NCBI GenBank assembly: GCA_017860335.1
Contig: JAFNAU010000078.1
Span: 1 to 18,868, forward strand
DNA length: 18,868 nt
Direction: 5' to 3'
DNA from: Bacteroidota bacterium
GTDB lineage: Bacteria; Bacteroidota; Bacteroidia; Bacteroidales; Paludibacteraceae
Position 1 is the first letter of the stretch, and each line of letters opens with the position of its first letter. Of the stretch, positions 13,318 through 18,868 are shown one piece after another. The translations under genes and the position numbers were made by a program. The notes under the pieces were generated by a model, which was not told the origin of the DNA, made no database searches, and was given only the letters and a program-made list of their open reading frames with translations.

Positions 13318-14019
13318 TCAAATTTTCCCTATAAGTTCTTTGAGGCTTTTAATTTCCAGAATATTGTCAGTTGTTTCATTTTCCGTGCCGGTGTTGTTAA
13401 GGTACACGGCATCAATACCCGCGTTGACGGCGCCCAGGATATCGGCATCGAAGCTGTCACCTATCATGAGCGCTTCTTCTTTGCGGGCGTTGTTGAGTTT
13501 CAGGGCATATTCGAATATCTCCGGACTGGGTTTCAGCGCTCCGGCAGCTTCCGAAAGCACTACGTGGGCGAAATACCCTTCGATGCCCGAGTTGCGCAGC
13601 TTGCGGTATTGCACTTCGGTGAAGCCGTTGGAAATGATGGTCATGGGCAGCTTTCTTTCCGCGCAGTAATCCAGCAATTCTTTGGCGTAGGGCATGAGGA
13701 TAGTCTTGGTCGAAAGAATTTCGAGAAAGTCGGTGTTCATGTTGTAAGCCATTTCCCGGTCATTGATACCCACCTTCTGGAGCAGGTGCAGGAAGCGTTC
13801 CACAATCAGAAATTCCTTTGTTATCAGTCCCTGACCGTATTGCGACCAAAGTTCCAGATTCTTTTTGGAATAGATGTGATAGAATTTTTCGAAGTCGGGG
13901 TAGTGTTCGTACAACTTTTGATCGTGGTAGATATCGCTGAGCGAAGATTTGGCATTGGCATGAAAATCCCAGATCGTATCGTCAAGGTCAAGGAATATGT
14001 AGTTGTAGTTGTTTAGCAA
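13318..14019 (-). CDS. yjjG: HAD-superfamily hydrolase, YjjG-like pyrimidine nucleotidase
   Basis: This encodes 233 residues, the usual length for the family. The haloacid dehalogenase motifs are complete: motif I DLDDT (nucleophile Asp11, acid/base Asp13), motif II TIISNGF (Ser130), motif III Lys163 in ALKPSPEIF, and motif IV GDSFDAD (Asp188, Asp191). The alpha-helical cap lies between motifs I and II (about 20-105), as in subfamily I. YjjG proteins dephosphorylate non-canonical pyrimidine nucleotides and dUMP/dTMP, a house-cleaning role; the substrate here is inferred. It is transcribed alone on the minus strand; no exact -7 box is seen just upstream, where low-complexity repeats occupy 14041-14095. 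Confidence 0.9.
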   Translation of the reverse strand: MLNNYNYIFLDLDDTIWDFHANAKSSLSDIYHDQKLYEHYPDFEKFYHIYSKKNLELWSQYGQGLITKEFLIVERFLHLLQKVGINDREMAYNMNTDFLEILSTKTILMPYAKELLDYCAERKLPMTIISNGFTEVQYRKLRNSGIEGYFAHVVLSEAAGALKPSPEIFEYALKLNNARKEEALMIGDSFDADILGAVNAGIDAVYLNNTGTENETTDNILEIKSLKELIGKI

Positions 14020-14040
14020 GACTTCTCGTTTCTTGTTTTG

Positions 14041-14095
14041 TGTTCTGTGTTCTGTGTTTCAAGTTTCATGTTCCGGGTTTCATGTTCCGTGTTTC
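14041..14095. repeat. Short imperfect tandem repeats
   Basis: TGTTCTG occurs twice in tandem (14041-14047, 14048-14054), and GTTTCATGTTCCG twice with a period of 14 (14063-14075, 14077-14089), followed by a partial copy. The tract is 22 bases upstream of the HAD gene, where its promoter would be expected. Confidence 0.7.
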
Positions 14096-14160
14096 TCTCA
14101 GGACACAAAGGTTTGTAAAGTCCCAGGTTTAGATCTTTGCCGGGGATGCCGTCCCGGAAA

Positions 14161-15036
14161 TTAATCGACTTCTATCACAAGGTATTTGCTTACACTCCAG
14201 AATTCCGAAGGGTTCACAATCACCAGTACATAATTGTCGTTTTCTTTCTCGAGGGTATAGCTCGTTTTCGGGTGACTGGTCAGGATAGTTGCTTTCGAAG
14301 TGGAATACAGAGGTATTTTCTTTGTATTGCGGGCATCCACCTTCACGAAATAGTTTTTATTGAAGTCAGATTGAAGCACTTTTTTGGAACTGAAGATGCC
14401 GTCCGACGAAATGATTTTGTTTTCTTTCAGCTCCTTGCGCGAACCGATAGCATACCAGGCCGAATGAATAGTTGCGTCCTGTTCCTGTATTTTTGTATCT
14501 TTTTCCAGATTTTGTGTGTTGAGGTTTTCCACGTTTTTGCCCAGTTCTTCCACCTTTGTTCCCAGTGTGCTGATAACGGAGTCTTTCTGCTGTATCTGAG
14601 CCTGGAGCGCGGCTACCTTAGCCGATTCTTCGTTCAGCTGTTTGGTAAGCGAAGCCAGCGTTTTTTCCACATCCGACAGTTTGAACGAACTCTTTTTGAG
14701 GCGTGCACGCAGGCGGTCGAGTTCTTCCTGGTTGGTTTTTATCATGTCGTTGATGTAGTTCATGTCTTCCACCACTTTGGTGCGCACGTCTTCGGGAGTG
14801 TTTTCGCTAAGCGGTTCGACAGAAATTACATTCTGTGCGTTTTTAATTTTCTCAATATTTTCCTGTACTTCGTTCATGGCAGAGAAGTATTCGTTCACTT
14901 CTTTTTCCAGTTCGAGTTTTGAGTTCATCAGCGAGTCGTTCTGGGCTTTCAGCTGATCAACTTCACGTCCGCTTTTAACTCCGCAGGAAGAGAATAAAAA
15001 CAGGGCAGCGGCGATATAAAAAATGTAAGACTTCAT
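14161..15036 (-). CDS. Coiled-coil lipoprotein, unknown function
   Basis: This encodes 291 residues from the chosen start at 15036; an in-frame ATG at 15078 would put 14 odd residues before the signal peptide and is rejected. The signal MKSYIFYIAAALFLFSSC ends at a lipobox Cys18. Residues about 25-190 are a long charged coiled coil in two blocks (ENIEKIKNAQ, then DELDRLRARLKKSS to NLEKDTKIQEQD). The C-terminal 100 residues form a globular part (SAWYAIGSRKELKENKIIS, LYSTSKATILTSHPKTSYTL, FWSVSKYLVIEVD) typical of Bacteroidetes lipoproteins that I cannot name further. It should be membrane-anchored in the periplasm. A very good promoter overlaps the end of rsmI. Confidence 0.85.
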   Translation of the reverse strand: MKSYIFYIAAALFLFSSCGVKSGREVDQLKAQNDSLMNSKLELEKEVNEYFSAMNEVQENIEKIKNAQNVISVEPLSENTPEDVRTKVVEDMNYINDMIKTNQEELDRLRARLKKSSFKLSDVEKTLASLTKQLNEESAKVAALQAQIQQKDSVISTLGTKVEELGKNVENLNTQNLEKDTKIQEQDATIHSAWYAIGSRKELKENKIISSDGIFSSKKVLQSDFNKNYFVKVDARNTKKIPLYSTSKATILTSHPKTSYTLEKENDNYVLVIVNPSEFWSVSKYLVIEVD

Positions 15037-15132
15037 CTTATTTTGGTTTGTTATCTGGTAACAGAACGGATTTATCATTTGTTTGTGATCTAAGTGTTAA
15101 TTTATGGTGATAATTGTTTTATTATCTAAGTG

Positions 15133-15163
15133 CAAAGGTAACGCTATTCTTCAAACCCTGCAA
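15133..15163 (-). promoter_or_regulatory. Predicted promoter of the coiled-coil lipoprotein gene
   Basis: On the minus strand TTG (15163-15161) is followed after 20 bases by TACCTTTG (15140-15133), an exact -7 box. The -33 box is inside the last codons of rsmI. Transcription would begin near 15126, with a leader of about 90 bases. Confidence 0.65.
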
Positions 15164-15815
15164 CAATTATTACAAATTCCCCTTTGGGATTGTTGGTGGT
15201 GAAGTGCTCAACCAGTTCAGCCAGTGTTCCCCGTACGGTTTGTTCATAAATCTTTGATATCTCGCGCGATACAGAAGCTTTTCGGTCTGCACCGAACACT
15301 TCGGCAAGTTGTGTCAGGGTCTTGACCACCCGGAAAGGCGATTCGTAGAATATCATGGTTCTTGTTTCGGCAGCGAGCGAATTCAGTTTCGTCTGACGCC
15401 CTTTTTTCTGGGGCAGAAATCCTTCGAAACAGAATCGGTCGTTGGGCAGGCCCGATGCTACCAGCGCCGGTACAAATGCCGTTGCTCCCGGCAGACATTC
15501 CACTTCCACATCATTCTCCACACAGGCTCTCACCAGCAGAAAACCCGGGTCGGATATTGCCGGAGTGCCCGCGTCGGAGATGAGCGCCACTTTTTGTCCG
15601 GCTTTGATACGTTCCACCACATTTTGCACCGTTTTATGTTCGTTGAATTTGTGGTGCGAATGCATCGGGGTGCTGATCTGGTAATGTTTAAGCAGAAAAC
15701 CGCTGGTGCGCGTATCTTCAGCTAAAATCAAATCGACCTCACCAAGCACCTTCACAGCCCGATAAGTCATATCTTCGAGGTTTCCGATAGGAGTAGGAAC
15801 TACGTATAATTTCAT
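15144..15815 (-). CDS. rsmI: 16S rRNA (cytidine-1402-2'-O)-methyltransferase
   Basis: This encodes 223 residues from ATG 15815; a longer frame from 15875 only adds 20 non-conserved residues. RsmI methylates the 2'-OH of C1402 in the ribosomal P site. Tetrapyrrole-methylase-fold motifs are present: PTPIGNLEDMT (7-17), LAEDTRTSG (31-39), LISDAGTPAISDPG (78-91), LPGATAFVPALVASGLP (108-124), FEGFLPQKKGRQ (130-141) and FYESPFR (156-162), where most relatives have FYESPHR. The E. coli enzyme is about 286 residues with an extra C-terminal domain; the shorter form is usual in Bacteroidota. The gene ends at the promoter of the lipoprotein gene. Its own promoter is not evident; a heptamer repeat stands about 165 bases upstream. 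Confidence 0.95.
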   Translation of the reverse strand: MKLYVVPTPIGNLEDMTYRAVKVLGEVDLILAEDTRTSGFLLKHYQISTPMHSHHKFNEHKTVQNVVERIKAGQKVALISDAGTPAISDPGFLLVRACVENDVEVECLPGATAFVPALVASGLPNDRFCFEGFLPQKKGRQTKLNSLAAETRTMIFYESPFRVVKTLTQLAEVFGADRKASVSREISKIYEQTVRGTLAELVEHFTTNNPKGEFVIIVAGFEE

Positions 15816-15978
15816 CTGTTTTATATATATGCCCCCTAACCCCGCTTGAGAGAGGACAGGCTGGCTATTAATCATTTACTTTTTATATCCAAAACTTTTT
15901 TTCTGGTCATGGGTGGTGTATCATGCGATGACTATCCCGTTTTGTAATATCAAATCAGCATTTGTAAAGGTATTCTGC

Positions 15979-16041
15979 CAATCACCAATCACTAATCACT
16001 AATCACTAATCACTAATCACTAATCACTAATCACTAATCAC
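15979..16041. repeat. Heptamer tandem repeat, nine copies
   Basis: Two copies of CAATCAC are followed by seven perfect copies of TAATCAC, with a degenerate tenth unit (CAGCCAC, 16042-16048) reaching into the stop codon of the next gene. The repeat is between the 281-residue gene and rsmI, both read on the minus strand, where the unit reads GTGATTA. The unit of seven is not a multiple of three and the perfect copies suggest a recent, length-variable array. Confidence 0.95.
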
Positions 16042-16047
16042 CAGCCA

Positions 16048-16893
16048 CTAATACCTTCTTCTCACAATCTGCAGGAAATCATCGGCATGGTTGTTGTCAG
16101 CTGCCCAGTTGAATTTAGCTTTCAGGAACGACTGAGCTTCCTCGTATTTTTGCAATTGGTTGAGGTAAGCGATGGTTTTGTTCATCACTTCGCCGTTGCC
16201 GTTGAACAGTTCGCGCTGGAAGCGGAAGCGGTCGCCGATGTTGACAGCCTGCCGGATGTCATCGATTTTCTGGTTGGCAATGGTTTCACCCAGCGATTCG
16301 TCGTGGTCAGCTATAAGTTCATCGACCAGTATGGCCGATTTGTTGGCAATGATGATTGGTTCGGTGTGTTCCGGTCTCACTTCTTCCGGTTTAATCTCAG
16401 GGTTCTGGACTGTAACTACGGGAGTTTCTTCCGTCGCGGTTTCAGCCGTGAAAGTATTTATTTCGACAGTTTCCAATACTTCCGTAGGCGGATCTTCCTG
16501 TTCTTCCGGTGCCGTGTTCAGTGTTGTATGACTGTCTTCTGTCATTATTATTTCGGGAGTTTCTGCCGGTGTGATAATATCTTCCGTTACCGGTTTCGTT
16601 TCAGTCGCGGTGCTTTTGGTTTCGGCATCCGGATAGATCGGAGCGTTAACGTTATTTTTCTCATTCACCGGTTTTCTTTCATCTTCAAAAGGCAGATAAT
16701 CAATCTCTCCCAGTTCGGTGTGGCTTTGAGCGCCGTCCAGCTGGCTCAGGCTTTTCAGAATGTTTTCGGCTTTCTGTGTTGCCAGCAGAAGCAGCGGAGC
16801 GGGAAATTCGGTTAATTTCTCAAATCCTTCGGTCAGCAGGTTCAGTTCCTGAATATCTCTTTTCAGCAAGAGCACAATGATGTCTTTGTTCAT
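16048..16893 (-). CDS. Conserved Bacteroidota protein of unknown function with acidic linker
   Basis: This encodes 281 residues in three parts. The N-terminal helical part (1-60, MNKDIIVLLLKRDIQELNLL) is short. Residues about 65-185 are low-complexity, rich in Thr, Glu and Pro, and surely disordered. The C-terminal 70 residues (DIRQAVNIGDRFRFQRELFNGNGEVMN to DDFLQIVRRRY) are the conserved part; I recall the pattern I-DRF-FQRELF-GN-E-MN--I--LN and the final F--IVRRR- from many Bacteroidales hypothetical proteins. No signal peptide, so cytosolic. Function unknown; I make no claim. It is divergent from thymidine kinase (155 bases). Confidence 0.82.
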   Translation of the reverse strand: MNKDIIVLLLKRDIQELNLLTEGFEKLTEFPAPLLLLATQKAENILKSLSQLDGAQSHTELGEIDYLPFEDERKPVNEKNNVNAPIYPDAETKSTATETKPVTEDIITPAETPEIIMTEDSHTTLNTAPEEQEDPPTEVLETVEINTFTAETATEETPVVTVQNPEIKPEEVRPEHTEPIIIANKSAILVDELIADHDESLGETIANQKIDDIRQAVNIGDRFRFQRELFNGNGEVMNKTIAYLNQLQKYEEAQSFLKAKFNWAADNNHADDFLQIVRRRY

Positions 16894-16934
16894 ATCTTTT
16901 TCCTAAAAAACAGGTTCTGTAAAAGTATTTTATT

Positions 16935-16942
16935 TATTTTTG
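16935..16942 (+). promoter_or_regulatory. Possible -7 box of tdk
   Basis: TATTTTTG fits TAnnTTTG exactly but has no TTG at the right distance; the leader to the ATG at 17049 would be about 100 bases. Confidence 0.35.
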
Positions 16943-17048
16943 TACAAATTATTGGTTATTTGCAGTCCATTTTGAAAATACGCTGTAAAGATACTAATTA
17001 ATGAATTGAAAAGAACACGGTTAAAACATATTTTTCAACAAAATCCCA

Positions 17049-17630
17049 ATGATCTATTCGGAGAAAAACCATCCCAATCAGGTAAAGAAAGGCAGTATAG
17101 AAGTTATCTGCGGTTCCATGTTTTCGGGCAAGACCGAGGAATTAATCCGCAGGTTGAAACGCGCCAAGTTTGCAAAACAGAGGGTGGAAATTTTTAAGCC
17201 TAAGATTGACACTCGCTATTCGGAGGAAGATGTTGTTTCACACGACCGGACCGCCATACGTTCCACTCCTGTCGAATCATCGGGAAGCATCCTGCTTATG
17301 TCCAGCGAGGTGGATGTCATCGGCATTGACGAAGCCCAGTTTTTTGACGAAGGACTGGTAGAAGTTTGCAAGCAACTGGCTGACAATGGCATCCGTGTGA
17401 TTGTGGCCGGTCTCGACATGGATTTCCGTTGCGTCCCCTTCGGACCTATGCCTGCCCTGATGGCTGTTGCCGACGATGTCTTTAAAGTTCACGCTATCTG
17501 TGTGCGCTGCGGTGCGCTGGCCTATGTCTCCCATCGGTTGGTGGCAGGCGACAAGCAGGTACTGCTGGGCGAAATGACCGAATATGAACCTATCTGCCGG
17601 GATTGTTACAACGAAGTAAGAAAGGACTAA
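17049..17630 (+). CDS. tdk: Thymidine kinase (type II, zinc-binding)
   Basis: This 193-residue enzyme phosphorylates thymidine to dTMP in the salvage pathway. The P-loop is GSMFSGKT (22-29), the catalytic base is Glu95 in IGIDEAQFFD, GLDMDFRCVPFG (121-132) is the conserved strand and turn after it, and the structural zinc is held by Cys151, Cys154, Cys183 and Cys186 (CVRCG, CRDC). The chosen ATG gives the normal N-terminus, with the family's KKGSIEVICGSMFSGKTEEL. It stands alone between two minus-strand genes and is followed by a terminator. Confidence 0.97.
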   Translation: MIYSEKNHPNQVKKGSIEVICGSMFSGKTEELIRRLKRAKFAKQRVEIFKPKIDTRYSEEDVVSHDRTAIRSTPVESSGSILLMSSEVDVIGIDEAQFFDEGLVEVCKQLADNGIRVIVAGLDMDFRCVPFGPMPALMAVADDVFKVHAICVRCGALAYVSHRLVAGDKQVLLGEMTEYEPICRDCYNEVRKD

Positions 17631-17640
17631 AATAAATACG

Positions 17641-17669
17641 AAACGCGAAGAATAATCTCCGCGTTTTTT
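17641..17669 (+). terminator. Intrinsic terminator of tdk
   Basis: AAACGCG (17641-17647) pairs with CGCGTTT (17660-17666), with an inner AGA/TCT pair after a single mismatch, followed by six Ts. It begins 11 bases after the stop codon. Confidence 0.85.
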
Positions 17670-17740
17670 ATTTTAAACTGTATCGTCCTGAATTGTGTTT
17701 ACTTTTTTGTAAAGCTGTTTCAGGACAAGGCAGCCAATTG

Positions 17741-18868
17741 TTACTGTTTGACAACCTTCACCAATTCCTTATGGGTGCCATTTTCGAGTTGAAGCAGGTA
17801 AATTCCGACCGGAAATGATTTCAGAGATATCTTCTCTCGGTTATTTCCAATACGTTGGCTTAGCAGCAACTTGCCTGAGTTGTTGAATATTTTCACAGTA
17901 ACCGGTTCTGAAGGAAATTGAGCCAACTGAATGTTTACGAAATCCCGGGCTGGATTGGGATAAATCAACGCGTTTCGGTTCTCTGTCGGATTGATTGTTC
18001 CGTTACCAATATGCGGGGAATAATAGTATTGCGATAGCCGTTGAGAACTCTGGACTTTTTCCGCTTCCACCTTGAAAGGGATATTGCTTACAGCAGGCAG
18101 CAAGAGTTTGTCCTTGGAACAGGCTCTGTCCATCGTAATTTCCTTTTCAACGACAACAACATAACTTCCTCCGCTATATTTCGACTCCTTGTAAACCACC
18201 ATATTTGTGTTTGTCGTATTATAAATATATTCCGTTTTAACATCCGGAATCCATTCTTTTGCCGTATCATTCCAGTGAAGATCTGTCCGGACTATCAAGT
18301 TCCCGGAATTGTAGCTAAATTCAGTTTTAGTGTTTGAAGTCCATTCGTTCTTAAAGTTTAGCTTTTTCCCAAGAATGGATAGCAGGCAGTTGTTTTCCGT
18401 GTCATAAGTATATTCCGATTGCTCTGCGGGTTTGTAAACTTCATTTTCCAGAACTGAGGTAACAATTTTCGTCAATTTATTCAGGGAATTTTCATAAAAA
18501 TAATCCGTCTTCCGGGCGGTTTTCCATTGATGCTGAACAGCGTATTCCAATCTGTCGATGGATATTCTGTCTTCGGAATATTCATACACATTTCGGCTGG
18601 AAGCAGTCATAACCCCGTCTAACGGATATGAAAATACTTTTGAAATCTTTTTCCCGTTTTCATAGTTATGTTCAATTAAGTTCATTAGCGTAAACTGCTT
18701 CTTTACACTATCTGTAGCCACATAAAATTTCTCACTGACAATTTGTCCGGCTTCATTGTAGGAATAAATATACTTCGTGTAATCGGATGCTACTACACTG
18801 TCCAGTTTCTGAAGTTGTGTCCCGGCAGTTTGTGCCGAAGCCGTATTTGTTTGAATATAAGCAATATT
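17741..18868 (-). CDS. T9SS cargo protein with repeated Tyr-rich strands and type A sorting domain (5' end outside window)
   Basis: The frame is open to the window edge (375 codons seen). A GTG at 18721 is not needed as a start, because 49 sense codons lie upstream, beginning NIAYIQTNTASAQTAG. That looks like the region just after a signal peptide, so little is probably missing. Residues up to about 270 hold at least six strand repeats about 35-40 residues apart, each with a Y-Y/F-Y core (YIYSYNEAG, IEHNYENGK, NVYEYSEDR, TDYFYENSL, SEYTYDTEN, TEFSYNSGN, TEYIYNTTN), resembling YD-type repeats. The C-terminal 75 residues form a type IX sorting domain: ALIYPNPARDFVNIQL, VKIFNNSGKLLLSQ, FPVGIYLLQLENG and the basic end KVVKQ. 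Export across the outer membrane is therefore likely. The substrate or ligand is unknown. Confidence 0.85.
   Translation of the reverse strand, partial: NIAYIQTNTASAQTAGTQLQKLDSVVASDYTKYIYSYNEAGQIVSEKFYVATDSVKKQFTLMNLIEHNYENGKKISKVFSYPLDGVMTASSRNVYEYSEDRISIDRLEYAVQHQWKTARKTDYFYENSLNKLTKIVTSVLENEVYKPAEQSEYTYDTENNCLLSILGKKLNFKNEWTSNTKTEFSYNSGNLIVRTDLHWNDTAKEWIPDVKTEYIYNTTNTNMVVYKESKYSGGSYVVVVEKEITMDRACSKDKLLLPAVSNIPFKVEAEKVQSSQRLSQYYYSPHIGNGTINPTENRNALIYPNPARDFVNIQLAQFPSEPVTVKIFNNSGKLLLSQRIGNNREKISLKSFPVGIYLLQLENGTHKELVKVVKQ

Noticed and set aside
13237..14016. Long plus-strand open frame (259 codons)
   Set aside because: It runs antisense to the HAD phosphatase, which has all catalytic motifs; the frame starts at TTG and its protein looks like reversed coding sequence. 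Only its first 30 codons, outside the HAD gene, are considered.
14137..14922. Plus-strand open frame of 261 codons
   Set aside because: It is antisense to the coiled-coil lipoprotein gene and very rich in Phe and His, as expected when Lys/Glu codons are read backwards.
15816..15875. Longer start for RsmI at 15875
   Set aside because: The extra 20 residues are not like any RsmI start, whereas ATG 15815 gives MKLYVVPTPIGNLEDMT directly.
15979..16041. Iteron-type origin of replication or CRISPR
   Set aside because: A 7-base direct array without DnaA boxes, a replication gene or spacers is a simple tandem repeat.
16087..16815. Plus-strand open frame of 242 codons
   Set aside because: It is antisense to the 281-residue protein gene; Phe/Arg/Val-rich composition without any motif.
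18719..18721. GTG start for the T9SS protein at 18721
   Set aside because: The frame stays open for 49 more codons to the window edge with sensible protein sequence, so the true start is outside the window.

Overview
The window looks like a chromosomal segment of a Bacteroidota bacterium, most likely order Bacteroidales. This rests on several signs. Many genes are preceded by the Bacteroidota promoter form, a TTG near -33 and TAnnTTTG near -7. One protein has a type IX secretion C-terminal sorting domain. DUF4492 sits just ahead of cydAB, and DUF5063, an RNase D-like exonuclease and an RlmI-type methyltransferase lie in a row. No rRNA, tRNA, CRISPR array or intact transposase was seen. Most genes are ordinary core genes.

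Layout. Positions 1-5100 are all on the minus strand: the start of ribulose-phosphate epimerase (cut by the window edge), a 60-residue orphan protein, an ECF sigma factor with a very good promoter, and a probable operon running from a broken lipid A-type acyltransferase through DUF5063 and a DEDDy exonuclease to an RlmI-like rRNA methyltransferase. Positions 5190-6871 hold a DUF2007 protein whose stop codon directly abuts that of a convergent FolK/rhamnose-mutarotase fusion, then a SPOR lipoprotein. Positions 7065-12097 are on the plus strand: Fe-type superoxide dismutase, a small membrane protein with a Skp/OmpH-like protein, then DUF4492-cydA-cydB (cytochrome bd oxidase). Together, superoxide dismutase and the bd oxidase suggest an anaerobe or microaerophile that must deal with oxygen.

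Positions 12209-13317 are the most unusual part. A Crp/Fnr-type regulator converges on cydB and is split by a frameshift at a 5-base homopolymer. Its upstream region holds a 233-bp element with 17-bp terminal inverted repeats, near-identical 9-bp flanking direct repeats and three nested palindromes, so it looks like a decayed non-autonomous transposable element (MITE). A possible fragment of a T9SS sorting domain follows.

Positions 13318-18868 hold a YjjG-like HAD phosphatase, a coiled-coil lipoprotein, RsmI (16S rRNA 2'-O-methyltransferase), a heptamer tandem repeat, a conserved Bacteroidota protein of unknown function, thymidine kinase, and a T9SS cargo protein that runs off the right edge.

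I did not find a clear new defence or biosynthetic system. The best leads are the FolK-mutarotase fusion, the MITE-like element ahead of the broken Crp/Fnr gene, the two broken genes themselves, and a hairpin that masks the start codon of the small gene downstream of the ECF sigma factor.
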